Below, piece after piece: positions 7,444 through 14,121 of a stretch of DNA of 19,427 nucleotides. The stretch covers positions 1 to 19,427 of the forward strand of contig JBEPTZ010000081.1 of the NCBI GenBank assembly GCA_041691815.1. The letters run 5' to 3'. How positions within the stretch are numbered: the first letter of the stretch is position 1; every line of letters starts with the position of its first letter. This DNA is from 70-18 sp041691815 (GTDB lineage Bacteria > Pseudomonadota > Alphaproteobacteria > Acetobacterales > Acetobacteraceae). The translations under genes were made by a program, and so were the position numbers. Under the pieces are notes generated by a model that saw only the letters and a list, made by a program, of their open reading frames with translations, was not told the origin of the DNA and ran no database searches.

Positions 7444-7486
7444 GCGCGTCCTCTATTACCTGTGGCGCGCAAAGGAAAGGCAGCGA

Positions 7487-8545
7487 ATGGCAGACCAGCG
7501 TATCGGACCGGTGCTGGGTATCGAAAGCTCCTGCGACGACACCGCCGCCGCGGTGCTGGCCGCCGATGGCCGCATCCTGGCCGAGGCGGTCGCCACCCAG
7601 GCCGACCATGCGGCATTCGGCGGCGTGGTGCCAGAGATCGCGGCGCGCGCCCATCTGGCGGTGCTGCCCGGCCTAGTGCAGCGGGTGATGCACAAGGCCG
7701 GCCTCGGTTTCGCCGACCTTGCCGCGGTCGCCGCCAGCGCCGGGCCGGGACTGATCGGCGGCCTGATCGTCGGCTCCGGCTTCGCAAAGGGGGTGGCGAT
7801 CGCCCGTGGCCTGCCATTCCTGGCAATCAACCACCTGGAAGCACACGCATTAACGGCGCGTCTGCCGGCATTGGCGGCCGGCGCGGCGTTCCCCTATCTG
7901 CTCCTGCTGCTGTCCGGCGGGCATTGCCAGTGCGTCGCCGTCGAGGGCGTCGGCCGCTACCGGCGACTGGGCGGCACCATCGATGACGCGATCGGCGAGG
8001 CGTTCGACAAGGCGGCCAAGCTGCTCGGCCTCGGCTGGCCCGGCGGCCCGGCGCTGGAGCGGCTGGCGGCCTCCGGCAATGCGCAAAAATTCGTCTTCCC
8101 GCGCCCGCTGAAGGGCCGCAGCGGCTGCGATTTCAGCTTTTCCGGCCTGAAAACCGCGGTGGCGACGGCAATTTCCGCCTACCCGCCCGGCCCGCTGCCG
8201 GCCCAGGACGCCGCCGATCTGGCCGCCAGCTTCCAGCAGGCGGTTGCCGATACGTTGGCCGATCGTGCCGCCCACGCGATGGTTATGTTTCGTACCTTTC
8301 ACCCCAACGCCGAACTGATGGTGGTCGCCGGCGGCGTCGCGGCCAACGCCACCTTGCGCGCGGCGCTGCAGGCGGAAGGCGACCGGCACCACTTCCGCCT
8401 GGTGGCGCCGCCGCTGCGGCTCTGCACCGACAACGCGGTGATGGTCGCCTGGGCGGCGCTGGAACGGCTGCGGCTGGGCCTCACCGACGGCCTCGACCAC
8501 GCCCCCCGGCCGCGCTGGCCGCTGGAGCAGCTTGGGGTGAAGTGA
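7487..8545 (+). CDS. tsaD: tRNA N6-adenosine threonylcarbamoyltransferase
   Basis: Protein of 352 aa, the normal TsaD length. It transfers the threonylcarbamoyl group to A37 of tRNAs reading ANN codons, in complex with TsaB and TsaE (not in the window). Visible: VLGIESSCDDTAAAVL at the N-terminus, GGVVPEIAARAHL, the metal-binding H116-L-E-A-H120 motif, LLLLSGGHCQ, GGTIDDAIGEAFDKAAKLLGL and the C-terminal VVAGGVAANATLR with CTDNAVM. The ATG at 7487 was chosen because it puts the IESSCDDT motif at the usual distance and has AGGAAAGG just upstream; an in-frame ATG at 7442 would add 15 unconserved residues. In many alphaproteobacteria gpsA follows tsaD; here a convergent gene follows instead. Confidence 0.97.
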   Translation: MADQRIGPVLGIESSCDDTAAAVLAADGRILAEAVATQADHAAFGGVVPEIAARAHLAVLPGLVQRVMHKAGLGFADLAAVAASAGPGLIGGLIVGSGFAKGVAIARGLPFLAINHLEAHALTARLPALAAGAAFPYLLLLLSGGHCQCVAVEGVGRYRRLGGTIDDAIGEAFDKAAKLLGLGWPGGPALERLAASGNAQKFVFPRPLKGRSGCDFSFSGLKTAVATAISAYPPGPLPAQDAADLAASFQQAVADTLADRAAHAMVMFRTFHPNAELMVVAGGVAANATLRAALQAEGDRHHFRLVAPPLRLCTDNAVMVAWAALERLRLGLTDGLDHAPRPRWPLEQLGVK

Positions 8546-8552
8546 AGAGAAG

Positions 8553-8674
8553 GGTTCTTTTTTGAAAAAAAGAACCAAAAAACTTCAGTCGCCTTGTAAC
8601 AGTGGAGTGGCGGAGACTCCGTACACTCCAATGGATAGAAAGTTTTTTTGCTTCTTTTTGTTCACAAAAAGAAG
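8553..8674. terminator. A/T-rich foldback element between convergent genes
   Basis: Two hairpins with poly-T/poly-A arms stand at the ends. The left one is 8553-8576 (GGTTCTTTTTT paired with AAAAAAGAACC) followed by AAAAAACTT. The right one has arms 8651-8660 / 8665-8674 (CTTCTTTTTG / CAAAAAGAAG), preceded by AAAGTTTTTTTG. The two ends are also imperfect inverted copies of each other, so the whole 122 bp can fold back. It fills the gap between the stop codons of tsaD (plus) and the phosphatase (minus), consistent with two-way termination. T-runs lie within the stems rather than after them, so the mechanism is not textbook. Confidence 0.65.
8642..8674 (-). repeat. 33-bp dispersed repeat, copy 1
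   Basis: Positions 8642-8674 are identical over 33 bp to 14086-14118. The unit is a T7 run followed by a hairpin with arms CTTCTTTTTG and CAAAAAGAAG around TTCA. Both copies begin a few bases 3' of the stop codon of a minus-strand gene and have the same orientation relative to that gene, which suggests a gene-end signal. Confidence 0.85.
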
Positions 8675-8682
8675 AATCTTCC

Positions 8683-9393
8683 TTAACTCTGAATGAACCC
8701 CACGCTGTCCGCCTCGAGCACCGCACAGGTAAGCGGCCCGCCGAACACAGCGCCGGTATCCAGCCCGATCCGGTTGCGCCGGATCACCGGCGTCTTGTGC
8801 GGCGTGTGGCCATGCACGATCACCGCGCCGAAATCGACCTCGCTGTAGAGAAAGCTGGCGCGGATCGACAGCAGGTCCGACGCCGCCTGCGCCTCCAGCG
8901 CCACGCCGGGCCGCACGCCGGCATGCACGAACAGATAGCCGCCCTCCTGATGCCGCAGCGCCAGGCCGCGCAGGAACGCCATCTGCGGCGCCGGAACATG
9001 CCCCGGCCAGGTCGCGCGCGCGGCGTCGGGGTCGCCGCCCCAACTGGCCAGCGCCTCTCGCCCGCCGGCGATCATCCAGTCGGTCGCCGCCGCGCCCTGG
9101 CCAGAGAGCGCGTCGAGCATCGTGCGCTCATGGTTGCCCATCAGGTTGACGGTCGGCACCCCGGGCAGCGGATCGCCGGCGGCCAGCCGGGCGACCACGG
9201 CGGCACTGTCCGGCCCGCGATCGACATAGTCGCCGAGATGCAGCAGCAGCGGCGCCGCCACCGGCCGTGCGGCGAGATCGGCGGCGACCGCCTGATGCAG
9301 CGCCCACAGCCGCTCGGCGCAGCCATGAATATCGCCGATCGCATAGACCCGCCGGCCCGGCGGCAGCACGCCGGGTGCCTGCTGCAATATCAT
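8683..9393 (-). CDS. PP2A-like metallophosphatase (serine/threonine phosphatase or symmetrical Ap4A-hydrolase-like)
   Basis: Protein of 236 aa with the complete PPP-type calcineurin-like metal site: G20-D-I-H-G24, GDYVDRG (54-60), GNHE (86-89), FVHAGV with His157, and VHGHTP (His194, His196). A dinuclear metal centre hydrolysing phosphate esters is expected. The close relatives are small bacterial serine/threonine phosphatases and diadenosine-tetraphosphatase-like proteins; the substrate cannot be told from sequence. The ATG at 9393 overlaps the stop of the upstream transporter by 4 bp (ATGA), so the two are co-transcribed. A long in-frame extension through the transporter gene exists but is out of its reading frame and has no homology. 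A repeat with terminator-like shape follows the stop codon. Confidence 0.9.
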   Translation of the reverse strand: MILQQAPGVLPPGRRVYAIGDIHGCAERLWALHQAVAADLAARPVAAPLLLHLGDYVDRGPDSAAVVARLAAGDPLPGVPTVNLMGNHERTMLDALSGQGAAATDWMIAGGREALASWGGDPDAARATWPGHVPAPQMAFLRGLALRHQEGGYLFVHAGVRPGVALEAQAASDLLSIRASFLYSEVDFGAVIVHGHTPHKTPVIRRNRIGLDTGAVFGGPLTCAVLEADSVGFIQS

Positions 9394-10292
9394 GCCGGCA
9401 CCGCGCGCCGCTCGCGCCGCACCACCCAGGTGGTGGAGACGAAGATCACCGCACCCCCGGCCATGGTCCAGATGCTCGGCGTGTCGGCGAACACCAGGTA
9501 GCCGGCCAGCGAAGTCCACAGCAGGTCGAGGAACTTGATCGGCTGGGTGGCCGAGATGTCGGTGGCCAGGAAGGCGCGGTTGACGCAGTAATGCCCGATG
9601 CTGCCGAACACCCCGCAGGCGATGAACGCCAGCCATTGCAGCGCCGACGGCCAGACCCAGCCGTCGATGGCAAACGGCAGGCTGAACAGCGACACGGTGA
9701 TCGACTGCCAGACCAGGATCACCTCCGGCTTGTCGTACCGGGTCAGCGCTTTCACGATCAGGAACGACGCGGCCATCAGCGGCGCCGAGCCCAGCATGAC
9801 CAGGTGGTAGAAGCCGGCGCCGCCGTCGATCCCCGGCAGCACCACGATCAGCACGCCGCCGAAGCCGATGGCGACCGCCAGCCAGCGCGCCGGCACCATC
9901 TTCTCGCCCAGCACCAGTGCCGCGCCGATCATAACGAAGATCGGCGAGGTGAAGCCGATCGCCGTCATGTCGGCCAGCGGGATTTTCGGCAGTGCGATGA
10001 ACCACAGCAGCAGGCCTGCGGTATGCACCGCGCCACGCCACAACTGGCCGCCCAGCCGGTTCGGCCAGTACGCCGCCAGCCCGGCGCGCAGGATGAACGG
10101 CGCCAGCAGCAGCAGCCCGACGAAATAGCGCAGGAACTGCGTCTCGAAGATCGGCAGCACCAGCGAGAGCGCCCGCATGATGGTGTTCAGCACCGCGAAC
10201 AACAGCCCGGCACTGGCCATCCACAGGATGCCGCGCATGCTCGCCGGCAGCGCCAGCAGCGTCGCCTGCAGCCGGTCCAGCGGCGCGATCAC
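9390..10292 (-). CDS. EamA/DMT-family transporter
   Basis: Protein of 300 aa if started at GTG 10292, or 282 aa from ATG 10238. Ten hydrophobic helices in two EamA halves are visible. The first half holds ILWMASAGLLFAVLNTIMRA, FLRYFVGLLLLAPFIL and FTSPIFVMIGAALVLGEKM; the second half begins FYHLVMLGSAPLMAASFLI and ends MAGGAVIFVSTTWVVRRER. Such proteins export or import small metabolites (amino acids, nucleosides, drugs) through the inner membrane; the substrate is unknown. A longer reading frame to 10538 would run through the tRNA-Leu gene and was rejected. No convincing Shine-Dalgarno precedes either start; GTG 10292 gives a more usual N-terminal length. The gene starts 16 bp after the tRNA 3' end. 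Confidence 0.88.
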   Translation of the reverse strand: MIAPLDRLQATLLALPASMRGILWMASAGLLFAVLNTIMRALSLVLPIFETQFLRYFVGLLLLAPFILRAGLAAYWPNRLGGQLWRGAVHTAGLLLWFIALPKIPLADMTAIGFTSPIFVMIGAALVLGEKMVPARWLAVAIGFGGVLIVVLPGIDGGAGFYHLVMLGSAPLMAASFLIVKALTRYDKPEVILVWQSITVSLFSLPFAIDGWVWPSALQWLAFIACGVFGSIGHYCVNRAFLATDISATQPIKFLDLLWTSLAGYLVFADTPSIWTMAGGAVIFVSTTWVVRRERRAVPA

Positions 10293-10308
10293 CGGCAATC
10301 CGGCGCGG

Positions 10309-10393
10309 TGGTGCGGGCGGCGGGACTTGAACCCGCAAGCCGTAAGGCAACGGATTTTAAGTCCGCTGTGTTTACCAGTTTCACCACGCCCGC
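10309..10393 (-). tRNA. tRNA-Leu (anticodon UAA), CCA encoded
   Basis: The minus strand gives an 85-nt class II tRNA. The acceptor stem GCGGGCG pairs with CGCCCGC, followed by discriminator A and an encoded CCA (10309-10311). The D arm is GTGGTGAAACTGGTAAACAC. The anticodon stem GCGGA/TCCGT encloses the loop CTTAAAA, whose anticodon TAA is at 10357-10359. A variable arm typical of Leu follows (TTGCCTTACGGC), then a T arm GCGGGTTCAAGTCCCGC. It reads UUA/UUG codons, rare in this GC-rich genome. Its 3' end abuts the DMT transporter gene with no terminator visible between. Confidence 0.97.
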
Positions 10394-10445
10394 TCCGTGG
10401 CCGAGGCGCGTCGCGTGCCGGTGGCCGGGCGCCTGCCGAACACGG

Positions 10446-10480
10446 CATCCGGCCAGCTGCTGCGTGGATGTGGCCGGATG
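10446..10480 (-). other. 10-bp inverted repeat upstream of tRNA-Leu
   Basis: CATCCGGCCA (10446-10455) and TGGCCGGATG (10471-10480) are perfect complements around a 15-nt spacer. It lies in the 231-bp stretch between the Hint_2 remnant and the tRNA. No T-run follows on either strand. The rest of this stretch (10394-10624) contains no gene I can support; a possible minus-strand promoter for the tRNA (TTGCCC, 17 bp, TAGACA) is visible near 10530-10560 but weak. Confidence 0.4.
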
Positions 10481-10624
10481 ATCGGAGACCCTCGACAGTG
10501 GTGCGCGGCGCGTCCTTGCTGTCTAGAGCCTGCCGCAAACCGGGGCAAGCCGCCAGCCCGTTCTAGTCCGTTGTTTTGCCGCGCGATTCAGAAACAGGGC
10601 GAACCCGTCGGCCGCCCTGGCGCC

Positions 10625-11254
10625 TCATCCCGCCAGCCGCCGCATCCCGCGCGGCGCCCCCGGCACCGGCTGGCCGTCGCTGACCCGGCGCACCTCGATG
10701 CCGTCGCGCACCTCCACCGCCAGCCCGCCCGGCAGCGAGAAACTGAACCCATGCCGTCCGTCGCCGATACCGGCCCGCAGCAGATCGCCGCGGAACCGGT
10801 TGGCCAGCACCTCGCCGAGCAGCGCCTCGCCGGCCAGCACCTGCAACCGCACCGCGCGATCCGGCGCCGCCTCGTCGCACGCCCAGCCGACCACCACCTC
10901 GTGGTCGACCCGCTCCAGATTGCCGATCAGCCGGCCGGGCGCCGGCGCCGCCCCGGCATCCAGCCCGGCGCGCGCCGCCAGCCGCCCGCGCACCGCCTCC
11001 AGCGCCTCGCCCTGTTCGATGCGCGGCGCGCAATACACCGCCGGCCCTGACGGCGCATCGGGATGCAACGCCCGGTACTCGCCGGCATTATGGAACATCC
11101 CCCGGCTGTCATCATCGACGAAACTCTCGGTGGGCGCTCCCTCGGGCAGCGCCCCGGCATGGATGCACACCGGCAGCACGTCGCGATTGGCTGCGGCGAA
11201 CCGTCCGCCATAGCTGCGCCGCCCGATCCAACGCAGCGGCCGGGCTGGCCGCAT
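10625..11254 (-). pseudogene. C-terminal remnant of a Hint_2-domain surface protein, internally deleted
   Basis: The reading frame shows RPLRWIGRRSYGGRFAAANR and then VLPVCIHAGAL, a block typical of the Hint_2 (Hedgehog/intein-type) domain. It jumps straight to EGAPTESFVDDDSRGMFHNA, which in intact relatives comes about 70 residues later, after the SPEHALFLDG and LVNG segments. Those are missing here, as is the upstream CFLPGT block with the self-processing cysteine. After the Hint part comes a module VDHEVVVGWACDEAAPDRAV ... DLLRAGIGDGRHGFSFSLP, which I recall at the C-termini of Acetobacteraceae Hint_2 and glycosyltransferase proteins. The frame is open and fused to the protease upstream, but the core domain is incomplete, so it is probably not active. 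The alignment to family members is from memory. Confidence 0.7.
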
Positions 11255-11340
11255 TGGCGCCGCCGGCGTGTTCAACGCGCCTGCGGGGTGCGGGCCGAAA
11301 CCGTCATGAATTCCACGCCTTGCACGCGAGGATAGCAAGT
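11255..11340 (-). repeat. Possible dispersed-repeat fragment at the protease/Hint_2 junction
   Basis: On the minus strand, 11340-11285 reads CTATCCTCGCGTGCAAGGCG and then GGAATTCATGACGG, translating to LSSRARRGIHDG. This resembles a dispersed repeat common in alphaproteobacterial genomes that yields SSRARRGIH-type spurious peptides. It sits exactly where the aspartyl protease sequence stops matching its family and before the Hint_2 part begins, so it may mark the recombination point. The assignment is from memory of such repeats, and only one copy is in the window. Confidence 0.35.
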
Positions 11341-12238
11341 CGAATCGCTTCAGCACTGTCTGACCGAGCAGAGCGATACAACCATCACAGACAAACGCCC
11401 GCACGTTTTTCAACCTGAAGGGTCCGACCGAAAGAGTTTCGATCAGAACAGTATCTCCTGCGACCCGGCGATTATCGGCGGTGGTTACGGTCGCATGACC
11501 ACGGAGCAGCCGATCGTTGGGCTTGGCGTCAGCCAGCAGTCTGCGCGACAGCACCACGTCGGTTGCGCCGGTATCAACCACGAACGCGACCGAGCGCGAG
11601 GCGCCAATGGTTACCGGCGCGTAAAACAGGCTGCCGAGTTTCGCCAGCCGCAGCGCCGTTCCAGCGGTGGGCAAACTGGCGCCGCGACGGTCGATTGCGG
11701 TTTCGATAGCCAAGCGTTGGGCCGTGAAATAGGCGCCGCCGCCTTTGCTCGTCAGTTCGGCATCGAAGCCGGCCAGCAGCCCGAGCGCCTCATAGTATCG
11801 GCCTTTGCCCACCAGCATGGTGGCCAATGCTCCACGCACGTCGACCAGGGAATTGACCACCGAGAGCGTTTTATACGATCAGCCGATCGCCTCATCGATG
11901 CGTCCAAGCTGGCGCAGCCCATCGGCGTAGTTGGCAAAGATGTCCCAGGTGCCTTCGCCAAGGTCGATGGCGTGTTCTAGATCTTTGACCGAATTCGCAT
12001 ATTGTTCCATGCGATTGAGCACGATGCCACGCAGAGCATAACCGGCGGGGTCGGCAGGTCTGAGATTGATGTAAGCCGAGAACGCCCGCTCGGCGCAGGG
12101 GTCGTTTCCGGCCCGCAGGCACGCTTCGCCCTGCTGGCGCAGTTGCCCGGAGGTTGCCTGCGCCAGCGTTGGTCGCGGCATACATCCCATCAGGATAACT
12201 GCGAACAACAATACGCGTTGCCAGCCATGCCTGCCCAT
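11341..12238 (-). pseudogene. TPR plus retropepsin-like aspartyl protease, interrupted by in-frame TGA and 3'-truncated
   Basis: From ATG 12238 (GAGGAG 6 nt upstream) the protein starts with a signal segment (RVLLFAVILMGCMPRPTLAQA; LMGC could be an atypical lipobox). TPR-like helices follow (EACLRAGNDPCAERAFSAYI, DLEHAIDLGEGTWDIFANYA, GLRQLGRIDEAIG). A TGA stop then lies at 11879-11881. The same frame continues as SYKTLSVVNSLVDVRGALAT and YYEALGLLAGF, then a clan-AA protease domain with active site FVVDTGATDVVL (Asp at about 11575) and ALLGQTVLKRF. The usual last strand after that is absent and the frame runs on into the Hint_2 remnant. The single in-frame TGA without a frame change means one base change could have caused it. 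A restart at GTG 11860 could make the protease part alone, without a signal peptide. The role of the intact family is unknown to me. Confidence 0.75.
11879..11881 (-). other. In-frame TGA interrupting the TPR-protease gene
   Basis: The codons read ATC GGC TGA TCG TAT AAA. The frame is the same before and after, and the TPR pattern (GRIDEAIG then YKTL) runs straight through. No selenocysteine context or readthrough motif is apparent, so a nonsense mutation is the simplest reading; a sequencing error is the alternative. Confidence 0.85.
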
Positions 12239-12257
12239 CAGGAACTCCTCGTCTGCC

Positions 12258-12659
12258 AACGGTCAGCAAGGGGCTGCCGTCCTTATCGAGAAAATTGCAT
12301 AAATACATCCCGCTGTAATTGCCCACCAGTTGAAGCGGCACGCTGGAGCCGCCCTCGCTGACGGTCAGCACGTCGGTCCCTCCATCCAGCGTGGGGGTGC
12401 CGCCGGGGGACACCAGTTGCTTGCCGCCATCGCTCGGCACGGTTGCCACTCGCGATGCCGCCGCGCACATACTGGGTGCCGCCGCTCAGCACCACGGTGT
12501 TGTGCGCCTTGCCGCCGGCCAAGATCGTTTCAACCCGCCATTGCTCACTTTCGTGCTGCTGACGGTGCCGCCGGACAGCACCTGCATGCTATCGCCATCG
12601 GCGACCACAAGGCCGCTACTGGTAACGCCGGAGGTGGCGGAAATTGTTGCCGTCAGCGT
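12258..12659 (-). pseudogene. Strand-loop-strand repeat passenger (remnant), two frameshifts
   Basis: Pieced together over three frame segments, the minus strand encodes a repeat protein typical of autotransporter strand-loop-strand passengers. Frame one (from about 12659) gives TISATSGVTSSGLVVADGDS and MQVLSGGTVSSTKVSNGG. After a one-base shift near 12545 it reads ETILAGGKAHNTVVLSGGTQ and YVRGGIASGN. After a second shift near 12450 it returns to the first frame, with VPSDGGKQLVSPGGT, GGTDVLTVSEGGSSVPLQLV and GNYSG. A TGA at 12486-12488 closes frame one between the shifts. No ATG is visible at its start; an ACG (12657-12659) stands where one might be expected, 22 bp after the heptosyltransferase stop. 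The remnant ends where the protease gene begins, and its presumed Hint_2 end lies beyond the protease. Confidence 0.72.
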
Positions 12660-12681
12660 GTTCTTTCTGCGCGATGAACGA

Positions 12682-14022
12682 CTATGCGACGGCGTCGGTG
12701 GGCGGTGGCGGTGCCAGCAGGCCGGGAACCCGCCCGATCATCGCCAGCACGTGTTCGGCGGTGATCAGCCGGGTGCATTCGAACTGCCGCGGCGTGTTGG
12801 CGTGGCGCGGGCACCAGAGAAAATCCTTGTGGTCGAACCGCAGCCGCGGGTCGTTCCAGCACGAGTTGCAGGCATGCCAGTTGACTACCCGGTACGGGGT
12901 GGCGAATTCGTTGGTCGGGTGGGTGAAGCCGCTGATCATCACCACCGGGGTGCCCACTGCCCAGGCCAGCCACGACAGCCCGGACGACAGCCCGACGAAC
13001 AGGTCGGCATGCTTCAGCCAGCGCGCCCGTTCGGACAGCGGCCGGTCGCCGGTCTGGTCCTCGCAGCCATGCGGGATATGCGTCCACATCAGCCCGTGGC
13101 CGTGCACCCGCTTCTGGTCGATGCAGATCACCCGGTAGCCGCGCGCCCGCAGCCCTGCCACCACGCCGTGCCAGCCATCCGGGTTGTTCCACATCTTGCA
13201 GCCGCTGCTGCTCTGCACCGCGATCACCGCGTAGCGTTCGGCGATCGGCCTGATGTCATCGGGCAGCACCAGGCGCGGCGGCGCCTCGCTGGGGTCGACG
13301 CCGAGGATATAGCCGGCGGTGCGGTGCAGCCCGACCATGCGGAAATCGGTCGGCTGCCAGATGCAGTCGGCATCGTCGAAGAACAGCCCGATCGAATAGG
13401 TGGCATAGAAGCTCTCGGCCAGCTTCTGCTCGACCAGTTCCTCGTGGGTGACCAGGCGCACCGAGGGGTAGGCATCGCGGAACAGCGGGATGATCAGCGC
13501 CGACATCGCCACGGTCAGCCGGCAGCCGTGCTGCTCGGCGAAGCGGGCGGCGTAGGGGAACCAGCCCAGCGTGTCGCCCAGCGTGCCGACCGGAAGCTGG
13601 ATCAGGATGTCCTGGTTGCGGGCGTCGTAGTCATGGCTGAACACCAGGCTGGCCGCGCCGGCCGCACCCAGCTCCCACACCTCGATGCCGAAGCGGAGGT
13701 AGAAGCGCTTCGAGGAGTTGACCAGGGCGCCCTGGTTCTCGCTCTGGAACAGGATATTGCCGGTATCGAGGTCGCGCAGCCGCACCCGCCATTTGCCCTC
13801 GGCGCGATTCGGCAGCACCACCCGGGCGCCCTGGTTGAAGTCGTAGCGAATGCCGCCCGGGCCGGCCTGGGTGGGCTGGTCGGTGGGCGGCGGATAGGCT
13901 GGCTTGTTCTCGGCGGGCTCAGCGTTGGGTGTCGGGCCGCTGGCGCTTTCGGCGTCTTCCTGCACGGCGCGGCCCGATCCTGAAAAAATTACGTGAAGCC
14001 GCAATTCGCAACTTTTTCTCAT
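12682..14022 (-). CDS. Autotransporter strand-loop-strand O-heptosyltransferase (BAHT, Aah/TibC-like)
   Basis: Protein of 446 aa. After a Pro-rich N-terminus the family pattern starts at GGIRYDFNQGARVVLP and WRVRLRDLDTGNILF. Then comes the GT-B-like core: LPVGTLGDTLGWFPYA (Asp150 is a candidate catalytic base by comparison with TibC), FYATYSIGLFFDD, HRTAGYILGV, SGCKMWNNPDGWHGVVAGLR and ADLFVGLSSGLSWLAWAVGT. The C-terminal four-cysteine finger (C385, C388, C404, C416; HACNSCWND, FLWC, FEC) matches the iron-binding finger of TibC. The family transfers heptose from ADP-heptose to serines of strand-loop-strand repeats, and a remnant of exactly such a protein follows 22 bp downstream. The ATG at 14022 has a poor Shine-Dalgarno. 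GTG 13965 is an alternative, favoured if a TTGCGG/TATGAG promoter overlapping the ATG is real. Confidence 0.88.
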   Translation of the reverse strand: MRKSCELRLHVIFSGSGRAVQEDAESASGPTPNAEPAENKPAYPPPTDQPTQAGPGGIRYDFNQGARVVLPNRAEGKWRVRLRDLDTGNILFQSENQGALVNSSKRFYLRFGIEVWELGAAGAASLVFSHDYDARNQDILIQLPVGTLGDTLGWFPYAARFAEQHGCRLTVAMSALIIPLFRDAYPSVRLVTHEELVEQKLAESFYATYSIGLFFDDADCIWQPTDFRMVGLHRTAGYILGVDPSEAPPRLVLPDDIRPIAERYAVIAVQSSSGCKMWNNPDGWHGVVAGLRARGYRVICIDQKRVHGHGLMWTHIPHGCEDQTGDRPLSERARWLKHADLFVGLSSGLSWLAWAVGTPVVMISGFTHPTNEFATPYRVVNWHACNSCWNDPRLRFDHKDFLWCPRHANTPRQFECTRLITAEHVLAMIGRVPGLLAPPPPTDAVA

Positions 14023-14085
14023 AATCCATTTTTACGATACCGCAACTCACTTTCCCCGCGCGCCGTGTCGCGCAGCGGAAGAAAC

Positions 14086-14118
14086 GTTTTTTTGCTTCTT
14101 TTTGTTCACAAAAAGAAG
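14086..14118 (-). repeat. 33-bp dispersed repeat, copy 2 (gene-end hairpin)
   Basis: Identical over 33 bp to 8642-8674. The hairpin arms are 14095-14104 and 14109-14118, with a T7 run at 14087-14093. It begins 3 bp beyond the stop codon of the methyltransferase gene, read on the minus strand, and lies upstream of the heptosyltransferase gene. It probably separates the two transcripts; unlike copy 1 it has no mirrored partner close by. Confidence 0.8.
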
Positions 14119-14121
14119 GTC

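Noticed and set aside
6025..7986. 653-codon plus-strand open frame opposite hemD and hemC
   Set aside because: Composition-driven antisense frame in GC-rich DNA. The minus strand encodes clearly conserved HemC and HemD with all motifs, and this frame also overlaps tsaD in a different phase.
8683..10350. Minus-strand 555-codon frame joining transporter region and phosphatase
   Set aside because: Only the part from ATG 9393 has phosphatase motifs. The upstream part lies out of phase over the DMT transporter and enters the tRNA gene.
10625..11860. 411-codon frame as one intact protease-Hint_2 gene
   Set aside because: It lacks a signal segment and start with Shine-Dalgarno, the protease lacks its last strand, and the Hint_2 part lacks its cysteine block and middle. 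Better read as a fusion of two damaged genes.
11879..11881. Selenocysteine or programmed readthrough at the TGA
   Set aside because: No selenocysteine-type family, no evident downstream stem-loop and no readthrough-favouring context; a simple nonsense change explains it.
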